Positions 1-12,105 of a stretch of 64,000 bases of DNA are shown in pieces. The notes under the pieces were generated by a model. That model was not told the origin of the DNA. It saw only the letters and a program-made list of their open reading frames with translations, and searched no databases. Origin of the DNA: Zea mays (Eukaryota; Streptophyta; Magnoliopsida; Poales; Poaceae); contig NC_050104.1 of assembly GCF_902167145.1 (NCBI RefSeq), forward strand, positions 12,422,001-12,486,000, given 5' to 3'. Position numbers and translations under genes: made by a program. How positions within the stretch are numbered: the first letter of the stretch is position 1; each line of letters starts with the position of its first letter.

Positions 1-1309
1 ATTTGTCGATGGCGACCAGCAGGTGCGTGAAGCCCCCAGGTGCCTTCTGCAAGGGACCGACGAGGTCCAGATTCCATACGGCAAACGACCATATGATAGG
101 TATTGTCTGTAGGGCCTGAGCGGGTAGGTGCGTTCGTCTCGCGTAGAATTGACACCCTCAGCAGGAGCGTACAATCCTAGTGGCGTCGGCCACCGCGGTC
201 GGCCAGTAGAAACCTTGTCGGAAAGCGTTTCCTACGAGGGCTCGAGGTGCTGCATGGTGACCGCAAGCCCCTGAGTGTATTTCCTGTAACAGCTCTTGTC
301 CTTGGGCGACGGATATGCATCTTTGGAGAATGCCTAAGGGGCTGCGGTGGTACAACTCTTTCTCATCACCTAGTAAAACAAACGACTTGGCGCGCCGAGC
401 TAGTCGCCGAGCTTCGGCCTTGTCGAGGGGCAGCTCTCCTCGGAGGAGATATTCTAGGTACGGGGCCTGCCAGTTTAGGTTTGGTGTAATCCTATTCTGC
501 TCTCTCTCGACGCGCAGGGCCTCACCCTCGGCGGCCGAGGTCCCCTCGGGTTCGGGTGCGTCGTCGAGTTTGACGGATGGTTGATATATGTCCCTGGAGA
601 AGACGTTCGGGGGAACCGTCGTCCGTCCCGAGGCTATTTTAGCCAGCTCATCCGCAGTCTCGTTGTACCGTCGAGCCACATGGTTGAGTTCCAGTCCATA
701 GAACTTATCTTCCAATCGTCGAACTTCGTCACAATAGGCCTCCATTTTTCGATCGCGGCAGTGAGAGTTCTTCATGACTTGGTCAATGACAAGCTGCGAG
801 TCGCCACGAGCGTCGAGGCGCCGAACCCCTAGCTCGACGGCGATGTGCAACCCATTAACCAAGGCCTCGTATTCGGTCACATTGTTTGACGCCGGAAAAT
901 GGAGGCGTATCACGTAGCGCACATGTTTCCCGAGGGGTGAGATGAAGAGCAAGCCAGCTCCTGCTCCGGAATTCATAAGCGGCCCATCGAAGTACATGGT
1001 CCAAAGTTCGGCCTGGATCGGAGCTGTTGGCAATTGGGTATCGACCCATTCAGCCAGGAAGTCAGCCAAGACTTGGGATTTTATGGCCTTCCGAGGGGCA
1101 AATGAAAGTGTTTCCCCCATGAGTCCCACTGCCCATTTTGCTATCCTACCCGAGGCCTCTCGGCACTGGATGATCTCTCCCAGGGGGAAGGATGACACCA
1201 CAGTCACCAGATGAGACTCGAAGTAGTGTCGCAGCTTTCGTCGTGTTAGAATTACTGCGTACAGTAGCTTCTGGATTTGTGGGTAACGGATTTTGGTCTC
1301 GGATAGCAC
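1..1309 (-). pseudogene. pol: gypsy pol: RNase H and integrase remnant
   Basis: The minus-strand frame from 1309 begins in the connection to RNase H. It carries an RNase H core (MYFDG, then NNVTEYEAL, then DSQLVIDQV, then NETADELAKIA) followed by an integrase zinc-binding region (HSGACGHH ... RIVRSC). An in-frame TGA at 158-160 falls between the two cysteines of the zinc-binding motif. The frame continues beyond it to position 1 with an integrase core start (VWNLDLVGPLQKAPGG, then LLVAIDK). The rest of the integrase is off the window. It belongs to the same decayed polyprotein as the reverse transcriptase piece to the right and is separated from it by a frameshift near 1310-1370. Confidence 0.9.
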
Positions 1310-1319
1310 CTCGCTGATG

Positions 1320-2433
1320 AAGTAGACTGGCCTCTAGATGAGCAGTGTACGCCCCCTTCTCGTCTCTCGACTACGACCGCAGCGCTGACCACCTGAGTGG
1401 TTGCGGCTACGTAAATCAAGAGGGCTTCTCCCGAAGCGGGGGGGGGCACCAAGATGGGTGCTTTAGTAAGGAGCGCCTTTAAGTTTTCGAGTGCTTCTTC
1501 GGCCTCAGGAGTCCAAGTAAAGCGCTCGGCCTTCCTTAGGAGGTGGTACAAGGGCAATCCTTTCTCGCCAAGGCGCGAGATGAAGCGGCTCAGAGCCGCA
1601 AGGCATCCCATGACCCTTTGTACTCCTTTTAAATCTTTGATGGGTCCCATGTTGTTGATGGCTGTGATTTTCTCCGGGTTGGCCTCGATGCCTCGTTCGG
1701 AGATGATGAACCTTAGGAGCATGCCTCGGGGGACCCCGAAGAGACACTTCTCGGGATTGAGTTTTACGCCCTTTGCTCTTAGACCCCTGAATGTTATCTC
1801 AAGGTCAGAGAGGAGGTCGGAGGCTTTCCTTGTTTTGACAACGATGTCATCGACGTAAGCCTCGACCGTTCTGCCGATGTGCTCTACGAACATGTGGTTC
1901 ATGCACCTTTGGTATGTTGCACCTGCATTCCTCAAGCCAAATGGCATAGTAGTATAACAATACATGCCAAAAGGTGTGATAAAAGAAGTCGCGAGCTGGT
2001 CGGATTCTTTCATCTTGATTTGGTGATAGCCTGAATAGGCATCGAGGAAAGACAGGGTTTCGCACCCATCGGTGGAGTCCACAATTTGATCGATGCGAGG
2101 CAGAGGGTAGGGAACCTTTGGACATGCTTTATTTAACCCAGTGTAGTCTACACACATCCTCCATTTCCCACCTTTTTTCTTTACAAGCACAGGGTTAGCT
2201 AACCATTCTGGATGGAATACCTCTTTGATGAACCCTACAGCCATTAGCTTGTGGACCTCCTCGCTTATGGCTCTGCGCTTTTCTTCATCAAAACGGCGCA
2301 GGTGCTGTTTCACGGGTCGGGCACCGGCTCGGATGTCCAGTGAGTGCTCGGCGACATCCCTCGGTATGCTGGGCATGTCCGATGGACTCCACGCAAAAAT
2401 TTTGGCGTTTGCGCGGAGAAAGTCGACGAGCAC
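1320..2433 (-). pseudogene. pol: gypsy pol: reverse transcriptase remnant
   Basis: The open minus-strand frame from 2433 encodes a Ty3-type reverse transcriptase. Visible blocks are MCVDYTGLNKACPK, PLPRIDQIVDST, FLDAYSGYHQIKM, TTMPFGLRNAGATYQR and the catalytic YVDDIVVK, followed by the RNase H connection (FTWTPEAEEALENLK). A TAG stop at 2434-2436 separates it from the protease piece in the same frame. A frameshift plus an in-frame stop near 1335-1365 separates it from RNase H. The catalytic YVDD is intact, so decay is by reading-frame damage rather than active-site loss. Confidence 0.92.
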
Positions 2434-2436
2434 TAC

Positions 2437-3148
2437 TTCCTATTTTGGGTCGAGCTCGGAGCCGATCCTGACTTTCTTGTCGGCGTCGTTGCTGGGGTCG
2501 AGAGAGACAGACTTAACCGCCTCAGCTGGTTCGAAGCTGCCGGCGTGCCGCTTCGCATCGAGCGCCTCTTTGGAGAAGCAATCCAGGTCGGCGATGAGGG
2601 CTTCGGACTCGGCGATGGCCTCGGCGTGCTCCACACATTCCACGTCGCACTTGTAAGCGTGGCGGTATGTGGATCCGACGGTGATGGTTCCCTTGGGGCC
2701 TGGCATCTTGAGCTTGAGGTACGTGTAGTTGGGGACGGCCATGAACTTGGCGTAGCACGGTCTTCCCAGCACCGCATGATAGGTCCCTCGGAACCCGACC
2801 ACCTCGAAAGTGAGGGTTTCCTTTCGGAAGTTGGAGGGAGTTCCGAAGCAGACGGGCAAATCAAGTTGCCCAAGGGGCAGGACACGCTTGTCGTGGACAA
2901 TCCCGTGAAAAGGTGCTGCACCGGCCCGGATCGTGGACAGATCGACCCCCAAGAGCCCTAGGGTCTCGGCGTAGATGATGTTGAGGCTGCTGCCTCCGTC
3001 CATGAGGACCTTGGAGAGCCTAGCGTTGCCGATGACGGGGTCGACGACAAGCGGGTACCTTCCTGGGCTCGGTACGCAGTCGGGGTGGTCGCCTTGGTCG
3101 AAGGTAATGGGTTTGTCGGACCAGTCTAGGTAGACTGGTGTTGCTACC
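2437..3148 (-). pseudogene. pol: gypsy gag-pol: aspartic protease remnant
   Basis: The minus-strand frame from 3148 reads VATPVYLDWSDKPITF, then the retroviral-type aspartic protease block LSKVLMDGGSSLNIIYAETL, with the catalytic Asp in MDGGSS. The later LGRPCYAKFMA block completes the protease fold. Translation is contiguous with 21192 onward once the inserted Sirevirus is removed. The ORF ends at a TAG (2434-2436), so protease and reverse transcriptase are no longer in one frame. Codons past 3148 towards 3171 belong to the inserted LTR and are not part of this gene. Confidence 0.88.
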
Positions 3149-3162
3149 TGAAAGGGAATTAG

Positions 3163-4413
3163 TGAGAGCACCTAGAGGGGGGGGGGTGAATAGGTGATCC
3201 TGTAAAACTTAAACTTATAGCCACAAAAACTTGTTAAGTGTTAGCACAATAATTGCCAAGTGGCTAGAGAGGAGGTCTTGCACAATACGATAATCACAAA
3301 GAATTCAACACAGAGAAGACACAGTGATTTATCCCGTGGTTCGGCCAAGTACAAAACTTGCCTACTCCACGTTGTGGCGTCCCAACGGACGAGAGTTGCA
3401 CTCAACTCCTCTCAAGTGATCCAATGATCAACTTGAATACCACAGTGTTATGCTTTTCTTTTCTTATCTCGTTCGCGAGGAATCTCCACAACTTGGAGCC
3501 TCTCGCCCTTACACTTTTGATGTTCACAAGTAATCACGGAGTAAGGAAGGGAAGCAACACACACAAATCCACAGCGAAATGCGCACACACACGGCCAAGA
3601 ATCGAGCTCAAAGACTATCTCAAAGTTCTCACAAGAACGGAGCTCGAATCACTTAGAATGACAAACAAATGCGCAAAGACTGAGTGTGGATGATCAAGAA
3701 TGCTCTAAGGTTGCTTGGGATGTCCCTCCATGCGCCTAGGGGTCCCTTTTATAGCCCCAAGGTAGCTAGGAGCCGTTGAGAACAAATCTGGAAGGCCATC
3801 TTTGCCTTCTGTCGTCGGGCGCACCGGACAGTCCGGTGCACACCGGACACTGTCCGGTGCCCGATTTCCTTCCTTAAACAGCGCAGTCGACCGTTGCAGA
3901 TGCGGGATCCGTTGGCGCACCGGACATGTCCGGTGCACACCGGACAGTCCGGTGCCCCCTTCCGACCGTTGGCTCGGCCACGTGTCCCGCGCAGATCGCG
4001 CGGCCGACCGTTGGCCCGGCTGACCGTTGGCTCACCGGACAGTCCGGTGCACACCGGACAGTCCGGTGAATTATAGCCGTACGCCGTCGGAAAATTCCCG
4101 AGAGCGGACTCTTCGCTCGAGGCAACCTGGCGCACCGGACACTGTCCGGTGCACCACCGGACAGTCCGGTGCCCCAGACCGAAACAGCCTCTTGGCTGTA
4201 CACAGCCAACTCTCTTCTTTTCTTCTTCTTCCTGTTTCTAATACTTAGACAAGTATATTAGTACACAAAACCAATGTACTAAGACTTAGAAACATACCTT
4301 TGCTCTAGATTTGCACTTTGTTCATCCATGGGCATGAATCACATTTAAGCACTTGTGTTGACACTCAATCACCAAAATACTTAGAAATGGCCCAAGGGCA
4401 CATTTCCCTTTCA
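3163..4413 (-). repeat. E1 3' LTR
   Basis: LTR of 1251 bp with TG...CA ends, the downstream copy in element orientation. Positions about 3820-4180 carry an array of CACCGGAC/GTCCGGTG palindromes. A TATA-type promoter segment (TATAAAA on the minus strand) lies at 3743-3754 inside an imperfect inverted repeat with arms 3735-3742 and 3755-3762. Compared with its partner it has one extra palindrome unit near 3826-3860 and lacks one near 4140-4160. Confidence 0.93.
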
Positions 4414-5201
4414 ATCTCCCCCTTTTTGGTGATTTATGCCAACACAACATAAAGCAACTAGAACAAGTGCAAAATCACTTCAAATAAAACTCAAATTGAT
4501 TTTGATTCAATTTTGGCATATATGGATCATCCTTTGCCACCACTTGGTTTGTTTTTGCAAATCAAACTCAAATCTCTATCTCTATGTCAAACACACATGT
4601 TGAAGCATAAAGAGAGTCATTCCAAAAGAGATTGATCAAAGATTTCAAAAACTCCCCCTATTTCCCATAATCAACACTTCTCCCCACAAGAAGCCAACTT
4701 TTGACAAGATAGACAATAAGAGACAATAAAAGCAAAACAAAAACTCTATTTTACTATTTTCAAAATCTCTCAAGTGGTAGCTGATCCATTTATCGCTTTG
4801 GCCTTTATTTTCTCCCCCTTTGGCATCAAGCACCAAAACGGGATCAATCTTGGCCTTTTAACCCCATTGCCTCACCAAACTCTTCAATAAGAATACAAAG
4901 GCAATAAGAGTCTAAAGATGAACTTGGAATAAGTTACCCTCTCATCGGAGTGCAGTGGAAGTCTTTCATGGTCCGAGTCCACCTTTTCCCTTTCAATCCT
5001 CCTTCGAGACTAAATCATCAAACTCAAGCACATGGTTAGTCTCAAAGGGTCAAGTTGTAACACATCTCCCCCTAAACATGTGCATCACTTTGCAACGGAC
5101 TTGTGAGGTCCAGGGAGTGTTTGTACAACTTGAGCACCATAATAAGTAACAAAATGCAAAAAGGAACATGATCAAAAGCATAAATACATGTATGCTACAA
5201 T
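4414..5201 (-). other. E1 non-coding region with polypurine tracts
   Basis: The stretch between the pol stop and the 3' LTR has no convincing ORF. On the minus strand it contains repeated GGGGGAG-type polypurine tracts. The last, AAAAAGGGGGAGAT at 4414-4427, directly abuts the LTR and would be the plus-strand primer. Multiple such tracts are a known Sirevirus trait. Confidence 0.8.
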
Positions 5202-8200
5202 TCAATCCAGGTTCCGCGAATCTAAGACATTTAGCTCACTACGCAACCTGCAAAAGGTCTTCTCATCTAGAGGCTTAGTGAAGATATCGGCTAGCTGGTT
5301 CTCGGTGCTAACATGAAACACTTCGATATCTCCCTTTTGCTGGTGGTCTCTCAAAAAGTGATGCCGGATGTCTATGTGCTTTGTGCGGCTGTGCTCAACA
5401 GGATTCTCCGCCATGCGGATAGCACTCTCATTATCACATAGGAGTGGGACTTTGCTCAGATTGTAGTCAAAGTCCCGGAGGGTTTGCCTCATCCAAAGTA
5501 GTTGCGCGCAACACTGTCCTGCGGCAACATACTCGGCATCAGCGGTGGATAGGGCAACGGAAGTTTGTTTCTTAGAGTTCCACGACACCAGGGACCTTCC
5601 TAAGAATTGGCACGTCCCTGATGTACTCTTCCTATCGACCTTACATCCAGCATAGTCGGAATCTGAGTATCCAACTAAGTCAAAGGTAGACCCTTTTGGA
5701 TACCAGAGCCCGAAGCAAGGCGTAGCAACCAAATATCTAAGAATTCGCTTCACCGCCACTAAGTGACACTCCTTAGGATCGGATTGAAATCTAGCACACA
5801 TGCATACGCTAAGCATAATATCCGGTCTACTAGCACATAAGTAAAGCAAAGAACCTATCATTGACCGGTATGCTTTTTGATCAACGGACTTACCTCCTTT
5901 GTTGAGTGCGGTGTGTCCGTCGGTCCCCATCGGAGTCTTTGCGGGCTTGGCGTCCTTCATCCCAAACCGCTTTAGCAGATCTTGCGTGTACTTTGTTTGG
6001 GAGATGAAGGTGTCGTCCTTGAGTTGCTTCACTTGGAACCCAAGGAAGTAGTTCAACTCGCCCATCATCGACATCTCGAATTTCTGCGTCATCACCCTGC
6101 TAAACTCTTCACAAGACTTTTGGTTAGTAGAACCAAATATTATGTCATCGACATAAATTTGGCACACAAACAAGTCACCATCACATGTCTTTGTAAAAAG
6201 AGTTGGATCGGCTTTCCCAACCTTGAAAGCATTAACAATTAGAAAGTCTCTAAGGCATTCATACCATGCTCTTGGGGCTTGCTTAAGTCCATAGAGCGCC
6301 TTAGAGAGCTTACACACGTGGTCGGGGTACCGTTCATCCTCGAAGCCAGGGGGTTGCTCCACGTACACCTCCTCCTTGATCGGCCCATTGAGGAAAGCGC
6401 TCTTCACATCCATTTGGTACAACCTGAAAGAATGGTGAGCGGCATATGCTAGCAAGATACGAATTGATTCTAGCCTAGCCACAGGAGCAAAGGTCTCCTC
6501 AAAGTCCAAACCTGCGACTTGGGCATAACCTTTTGCCACAAGTCGAGCCTTGTTCCTCGTCACCACCCCGTGCTCGTCTTGTTTGTTGCGGAACACCCAC
6601 TTGGTTCCCACAACATTTTGCTTGGGACAAGGCACCAGTGTCCAAACTTCATTGCGCTTGAAGTTGTTGAGTTCCTCCTGCATGGCCAATACCCAATCCG
6701 GATCTAGCAAGGCCTCCTCTACCCTGAAAGGCTCAATAGAAGAGACAAAGGAGTAATGCTCACAAAAATTAACTAATCGAGATCGAGTAGTTACTCCCTT
6801 GCTAATATCACCCAGAATTTGGTCGACGGGATGATCCCTTTGAATCATCGCTCGAACTTGGGTTGGAGGTGCCGGTTGCGCTTCTTCCTCCATCACTTGA
6901 TCATCTTGTGCTCCCCCTTGATCAAACACCTCCACTTGAGGTACCTGTTCGTCATCATCGGTTGGGGAATGCACCATAGTTGAGGAAGAAGGTTGATCTC
7001 GTTCATCTTCTTCCTGTGGCCGCACTTCTCCAATCGCCATGGTTCGTATAGCGGCCGTCGGAACATCTTCTTCATCTACATCATCACAATCAACAACTTG
7101 CTCTCTTGGAGAGCCATTAGTCTCATCAAATACAACGTCGCTAGAGACTTCAACCAAACCCGATGATTTGTTGAAGACTCTATACGCCTTTGTATTTGAG
7201 TCATAACCTAACAAAAACCCTTCTACAGCTTTGGGAGCAAACTTAGAATTTCTACCCTTCTTCACTAGAATGTAGCACTTGCTCCCAAATACACGAAAGT
7301 AAGATACATTGGGTTTGTTACCGGTTAGTAGCTCATACGAAGTCTTCTTGAGGAGGCAATGAAGGTAGACCCTGTTGATGGCGTGGCAAGCCGTGTTCAC
7401 GGCTTCCGACCAGAAACACTCGGGGGTCTTGAATTCTCCAAGCATCGTCCTTGCCATATCGATTAGCGTCCTGTTCTTCCTCTCTACCACACCATTTTGC
7501 TGGGGTGTGTAGGGAGCGGAGAACTCGTGCTTGATCCCTTCCTCCTCAAGGAACTCCTCCACTTGAAGGTTCTTGAACTCGGACCCATTGTCGCTCCTTA
7601 TCTTCTTCACCTTGAGCTCAAACTCATTTTGAGCTCTCCTGAGGAAGCGCTTGAGGGTTCCTTGGGTTTCAGACTTATCCTGCAAAAAGAACACCCAAGT
7701 GAAGCGGGAAAAGTCATCAATGATAACTAGACCATACTTACTTCCTCCTATGCTCAGATAGGCAACGGGTCCGAAGAGGTCCATATGCAGCAGCTCCAGG
7801 GGTCTTGAAGTGGTCATCACATTCTTGCTGTGATGCGCTCCTCCCACTTGTTTACCTGCTTGACAAGCTGCACAAGGTCTATCTTTTTCGAATTGCACGT
7901 TAGTTAAACCTATCACATGTTCTCCCTTTAGAAGCTTGTGAAGGTTCTTCATCCCCACATGTGCTAAGCGGCGATGCCACAGCCAGCCCATGCTAGTCTT
8001 AGCTATTAAGCATGCATCTAGACCGGCCTCTTCTTTTGCAAAATCAACTAAATAAAGTTTGCCGTCTAATACACCCTTAAAAGCTAGTGAACCATCACTT
8101 CTTCTAAAGACAGACACATCTACATTTGTAAATAGACAGTTATATCCCATATGACATAATTGACTAACAGATAGCAAATTATATCCAAGATTCTCCACTA

Positions 8201-8408
8201 AAAATACATTAGAGATAGAATGCTCATTAGAAATTGCAATTTTACCTAACCCTTTTACCTTGCCTTGATTCCCATCACCGAATATAATTGAATCTTGGGA
8301 ATCCTTATTCTTGACGTAGGAGGTGAACATCTTCTTCTCCCCCGTCATATGGTTTGTGCATCCGCTGTCGATAATCCAGCTTGAACCCCCGGATGCATAA
8401 ACCTGCAA
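5202..8408 (-). CDS. pol: E1 pol polyprotein (protease, integrase, RT, RNase H)
   Basis: An uninterrupted frame of about 1068 residues encodes a Copia-type polyprotein. The order is: protease with the catalytic triad sequence DSG (residues about 14-16); pre-integrase zinc motif ([16 protein letters not shown] ... CAACQAGK); integrase core with Asp in LLHMDLFGP, Asp in IRSDNGSEF and Glu in [10 protein letters not shown]; reverse transcriptase with [10 protein letters not shown] and catalytic YVDDIIFGS; and RNase H with [19 protein letters not shown] and [10 protein letters not shown]. Integrase before RT identifies Ty1/copia. The listed first codon is TTG, not ATG. The frame is also open a little upstream, overlapping the end of gag in another frame, so pol start is not by a conventional ATG. 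All catalytic residues seen are intact. Confidence 0.93.
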   Translation of the reverse strand: MQVYASGGSSWIIDSGCTNHMTGEKKMFTSYVKNKDSQDSIIFGDGNQGKVKGLGKIAISNEHSISNVFLVENLGYNLLSVSQLCHMGYNCLFTNVDVSVFRRSDGSLAFKGVLDGKLYLVDFAKEEAGLDACLIAKTSMGWLWHRRLAHVGMKNLHKLLKGEHVIGLTNVQFEKDRPCAACQAGKQVGGAHHSKNVMTTSRPLELLHMDLFGPVAYLSIGGSKYGLVIIDDFSRFTWVFFLQDKSETQGTLKRFLRRAQNEFELKVKKIRSDNGSEFKNLQVEEFLEEEGIKHEFSAPYTPQQNGVVERKNRTLIDMARTMLGEFKTPECFWSEAVNTACHAINRVYLHCLLKKTSYELLTGNKPNVSYFRVFGSKCYILVKKGRNSKFAPKAVEGFLLGYDSNTKAYRVFNKSSGLVEVSSDVVFDETNGSPREQVVDCDDVDEEDVPTAAIRTMAIGEVRPQEEDERDQPSSSTMVHSPTDDDEQVPQVEVFDQGGAQDDQVMEEEAQPAPPTQVRAMIQRDHPVDQILGDISKGVTTRSRLVNFCEHYSFVSSIEPFRVEEALLDPDWVLAMQEELNNFKRNEVWTLVPCPKQNVVGTKWVFRNKQDEHGVVTRNKARLVAKGYAQVAGLDFEETFAPVARLESIRILLAYAAHHSFRLYQMDVKSAFLNGPIKEEVYVEQPPGFEDERYPDHVCKLSKALYGLKQAPRAWYECLRDFLIVNAFKVGKADPTLFTKTCDGDLFVCQIYVDDIIFGSTNQKSCEEFSRVMTQKFEMSMMGELNYFLGFQVKQLKDDTFISQTKYTQDLLKRFGMKDAKPAKTPMGTDGHTALNKGGKSVDQKAYRSMIGSLLYLCASRPDIMLSVCMCARFQSDPKECHLVAVKRILRYLVATPCFGLWYPKGSTFDLVGYSDSDYAGCKVDRKSTSGTCQFLGRSLVSWNSKKQTSVALSTADAEYVAAGQCCAQLLWMRQTLRDFDYNLSKVPLLCDNESAIRMAENPVEHSRTKHIDIRHHFLRDHQQKGDIEVFHVSTENQLADIFTKPLDEKTFCRLRSELNVLDSRNLD

Positions 8409-8415
8409 GGCAAAT

Positions 8416-10800
8416 TTAGGCTTGGGACTTAGGTACCCAACTCTTGTTGGGTCCTACAAGGTTAGTCACAATTGTCTTAGGGACCCAAATGCAAGTTTTA
8501 TCACCCTTGCATTTTGCCCCTAATTTCCTAGCAATCACCTTTCTATCCTTTCTACAAATTGCAAAGGAAGCATTCAAAGCATGATATATTGTAGAAGGTT
8601 CATTTAATTTCCTAGGAACATTAACAACATTTCTTCTAGGCATATTATGAACAGCATTTCGCCTACCAACATTTCTATCATGCACATAAGAAGAGCTAGA
8701 AGCAAACATGGCATGAGAATCAAAGGCATTATATGCATTACAACTTCTATAAGCATTTCTATGTTGTCTTCTATCATAGTACATAAAGGCATGGTTCTTT
8801 TGCACACTACTAGCCATAGGGGCCTTCCCTTTCTCCTTGGCGGAGACGGGAGCCTTATGGCTTGTCAAGTTCTTGGCTTCCCTTTTGTAGCCAAGTCCAT
8901 CCTTAATTGACGGATGTCTACCAATCGTATAGGCATCCCTTGCAAATTTTAATTTATCAAATTCGCTTTTGCTAGTCTTAAGTTGGGCATTAAGACTAGC
9001 CACTTCATCATTCAATTTAGAAATTGAAATTAGGTGTTCACTACAAGCATCAAAATTAAAATCTTTACACCTAGTGCAAACCATAACATGTTCTACACAA
9101 GAGTTAGATTTACTAGCTACTTCTAGTTTAGCGTTTAAATCATTATTAATACCTTTTAAAGTAGCAATGGTTTCATGACAAGAAGATAATTCACTAGAAA
9201 GCACTTCATTTCTTTTAATTTCTAGAGCAAGAGAATTTTGTGCACTAACAAATTTATCATGCTCCTCATATAAAAGATCCTCTTGTTTTTCTAGTAATCT
9301 ATTCTTATCATTCAAAGCATCAATCAACTCATTAATTTTACCTATCTTAGATCTATCTAAGCCCTTGAACAAGCATGAATAATCTATGTCATCATCATCA
9401 CTAGACTCATTATCACTAGAAGAAGCATAAGTGGAGTCTTGAGTACTCACCTTCTTCTCCCTTGCCATAAGGCATGTGTGATGCTCGTTGGGGAAGAGGA
9501 ATGACTTGTTGAAGGCAGTGGCGGCGAGTCCTTCATTGTCGGAGTCGGAGGAGGAGCAATCCGAATCCCACTCCTTGCCTAGATGTGCTTCGCCCTTTGC
9601 CTTCTTGTATGCCTTCTTCTTCTCCCTCTTGCTCCCTTGTTCCTGGTCACTTTCATTATCGGGACAGTTAGCGATAAAATGACCAAGCTTACCGCATTTG
9701 AAGCATGAGCGCTTCTCCTTTGTCTTGGTCTTGCTTGGCTGTCCCTTGCGACCTTTAAGCGCTGTCTTGAAGCGCTTAATGATGAGGGCCATCTCCTCAT
9801 TATTTAGCCCGGCCGCCTCAACTTGCGCCACCTTGCTTGGTAGCGCCTCCTTGCTCCTTGTTGCCTTGAGAGCAATGGGTTGAGGCTCATGGATTGGACC
9901 ATTCAATGCGTCGTCCACGTACCTTGCCTCCTTGATCATCATTCGCCCGCTTACAAATTTTCCAAGAACTTCTTCGGGCGACATCTTGGTGTACCTAGGA
10001 TTTTCACGAATATTGTTCACCAAATGAGGATCAAGAACGGTAAAGGACCTTAGCATTAGGCGGACGACGTCGTGGTCCGTCCATCGCGTGCTTCCGTAGC
10101 TCCTTATTTTGTTGATAAGGGTCTTCAGCCTGTTGTAAGTTTGGGTTGGCTCTTCTCCCCTTATCATTGCGAATCGTCCAAGCTCGCCCTCCACCAACTC
10201 CATTTTAGTGAGCATGGTGATGTCGTTCCCCTCGTGAGAGATTTTGAGGGTGTCCCATATCTGCTTGGCGTTGTCCAAGCCGCTCACCTTATTGTACTCT
10301 TCCCTGCACAAAGATGCTAATAGAACAGTAGTAGCTTGTGCATTTCTATGGATTTGTTCATTTATAAGCATAGGGCTATCCGAGCTATCAAATTTCATTC
10401 CGTTCTCTACAATCTCCCAGATGCTTGGATGGAGAGAGAATAAGTGACTACGCTTTTTGTGACTCCAAAATCCGTAGTCTTCCCCATCGAAGTGTCGAGG
10501 TTTGCCAAGAGGAATGGAAAGCAAATGCGAATTCGAACTATGTGGAATACGAGAATAATCAAATGAAAAGTTCGAATTGACCGTCTTCCTGTAGTCGTTG
10601 TCGTCGTCCTTTTGGGAAGAGGTAGACTCATCGCTATCGTCGTAGTAGACGATCTCCTTGATGCGCCTTGTCTTCTTCTTCTTTCCGTCTTTGCGCTTGT
10701 GGCCCGAGCTCGAGTCATTGGACTTGTCATCCCTTGGCTCGTTGACGAAGGACTCCTTCTCCTTGTCGTTGATCACGATTCCCTTCCCCTTAGGATCCAT
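8416..10800 (-). CDS. gag: E1 gag capsid/nucleocapsid protein
   Basis: A 794-residue frame starts at the ATG at 10800 ([12 protein letters not shown]), about 50 bp downstream of the primer binding site. The N-terminal third is lysine/serine-rich. A Copia-type gag core follows ([20 protein letters not shown] ... [16 protein letters not shown]). A CCHC zinc knuckle [14 protein letters not shown] lies near residue 370. The C-terminal half has a long heptad-rich segment likely to form a coiled coil. It ends WVPKSQA and stops just before pol. No damage was seen. It packages element RNA into virus-like particles by family knowledge. Confidence 0.92.
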   Translation of the reverse strand: MDPKGKGIVINDKEKESFVNEPRDDKSNDSSSGHKRKDGKKKKTRRIKEIVYYDDSDESTSSQKDDDNDYRKTVNSNFSFDYSRIPHSSNSHLLSIPLGKPRHFDGEDYGFWSHKKRSHLFSLHPSIWEIVENGMKFDSSDSPMLINEQIHRNAQATTVLLASLCREEYNKVSGLDNAKQIWDTLKISHEGNDITMLTKMELVEGELGRFAMIRGEEPTQTYNRLKTLINKIRSYGSTRWTDHDVVRLMLRSFTVLDPHLVNNIRENPRYTKMSPEEVLGKFVSGRMMIKEARYVDDALNGPIHEPQPIALKATRSKEALPSKVAQVEAAGLNNEEMALIIKRFKTALKGRKGQPSKTKTKEKRSCFKCGKLGHFIANCPDNESDQEQGSKREKKKAYKKAKGEAHLGKEWDSDCSSSDSDNEGLAATAFNKSFLFPNEHHTCLMAREKKVSTQDSTYASSSDNESSDDDDIDYSCLFKGLDRSKIGKINELIDALNDKNRLLEKQEDLLYEEHDKFVSAQNSLALEIKRNEVLSSELSSCHETIATLKGINNDLNAKLEVASKSNSCVEHVMVCTRCKDFNFDACSEHLISISKLNDEVASLNAQLKTSKSEFDKLKFARDAYTIGRHPSIKDGLGYKREAKNLTSHKAPVSAKEKGKAPMASSVQKNHAFMYYDRRQHRNAYRSCNAYNAFDSHAMFASSSSYVHDRNVGRRNAVHNMPRRNVVNVPRKLNEPSTIYHALNASFAICRKDRKVIARKLGAKCKGDKTCIWVPKTIVTNLVGPNKSWVPKSQA

Positions 10801-10836
10801 CTCTTCGGGCGATTAGTCCCTTCTTGAAGAGAACGG

Positions 10837-10849
10837 CTCCGATACCAAT
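10837..10849 (-). other. E1 primer binding site
   Basis: Minus-strand sequence TTGGTATCGGAGC directly follows the LTR end. It resembles the TGGTATCAGAGC complement of the 3' end of initiator Met-tRNA used by plant Copia elements. Confidence 0.75.
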
Positions 10850-12100
10850 TGAGAGCACCTAGAGGGGGGGTGAATAGGTGATCCTGTAAAACTTAAACTT
10901 ATACCCACAAAAACTTGTTAAGTGTTAGCACAATAATTGCCAAGTGGCTAGAGAGGAGGTCTTGCACAATACGATAATCACAAAGAATTCAACACAGAGA
11001 AGACACAGTGATTTATCCCGTGGTTCGGCCAAGTACAAAACTTGCCTACTCCACGTTGTGGCGTCCCAACGGACGAGAGTTGCACTCAACTCCTCTCAAG
11101 TGATCCAATGATCAACTTGAATACCACAGTGTTATGCTTTTCTTTTCTTATCTCGTTCGCGAGGAATCTCCACAACTTGGAGCCTCTCGCCCTTACACTT
11201 TTGATGTTCACAAGTAATCACGGAGTAAGGAAGGGAAGCAACACACACAAATCCACAGCGAAATGCGCACACACACGGCCAAGAATCGAGCTCAAAGACT
11301 ATCTCAAAGTTCTCACAAGAACGGAGCTCGAATCACTTAGAATGACAAACAAATGCGCAAAGACTGAGTGTGGATGATCAAGAATGCTCTAAGGTTGCTT
11401 GGGATGTCCCTCCATGCGCCTAGGGGTCCCTTTTATAGCCCCAAGGCAGCTAGGAGCCGTTGAGAACAAATCTGGAAGGCCATCTTTGCCTTCTGTCGTC
11501 GGGCGCACCGGACACTGTCCGGTGCTCGATTTCCTTCCTTAAACAGCGCAGTCGACCGTTGCAGATGCGGGATCCGTTGGCGCACCGGACATGTCCGGTG
11601 CACACCGGACAGTCCGGTGCCCCCTTCCGACCGTTGGCTCGGCCACATGTCCCGCGCAGATCGCGCGGCCGACCGTTGGCCCGGCTGACCGTTGGCTCAC
11701 CGGACAGTCCGGTGCACACCGGACAGTCCGGTGAATTATAGCCTTACGCCGTCGGAAAATTCCCGAGAGCGGCCTCTTCGCTCGAGGCAACCTGGCGCAC
11801 CGGACACTGTCCGGTGCACCACCGGACACTGTCCGGTGCACCACCAGACAGTCCGGTGCCCCGGACCGAAACAGCCTCTTGGCTGTACACAGCCAACTCT
11901 CTTCTTTTCTTCTTTTTCCTGTTTCTAATACTTAGACAAGTATATTAGTACACAAAACCAATGTACTAAGACTTAGAAACATACCTTTGCTCTAGATTTG
12001 CACTTTGTTCATCCATGGGCATGAATCACATTTAAGCACTTGTGTTGACACTCAATCACCAAAATACTTAGAAATGGCCCAAGGGCACATTTCCCTTTCA
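10850..12100 (-). repeat. E1 5' LTR (promoter copy)
   Basis: LTR of 1251 bp with TG...CA ends. On the minus strand it is the upstream LTR, directly followed by the primer binding site. A palindrome array lies at about 11500-11870, including one more CACCGGACACTGTCCGGTG unit near 11820-11840 than its partner, while lacking a unit near 11510. Promoter TATA segment 11427-11438. Confidence 0.93.
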
Positions 12101-12105
12101 ATTAG

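Larger units (their letters stand above)
3163..12100 (-). mobile_element. Sirevirus (Ty1/copia) E1, Ji-like, apparently complete
   Basis: Two 1251-bp LTRs (3163-4413 and 10850-12100) bound intact minus-strand gag and pol frames. Perfect 5-bp target duplications ATTAG lie at 3158-3162 and 12101-12105. The insertion lies 14 bp inside the 5' LTR of E2. In element orientation the LTR starts TGAAAGGGAAATGTGCCC and ends CTCTCA, which I recall as the maize Ji family. The two LTRs differ by roughly eight substitutions plus changes in number of palindrome units and G-run length (10 versus 7), so it is young but clearly older than E4. No env-like ORF is present. Confidence 0.95.

Noticed and set aside
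5982..7730. Plus-strand ORFs of 60-90 codons across E1 pol
   Set aside because: Antisense shadows of the intact minus-strand pol frame.
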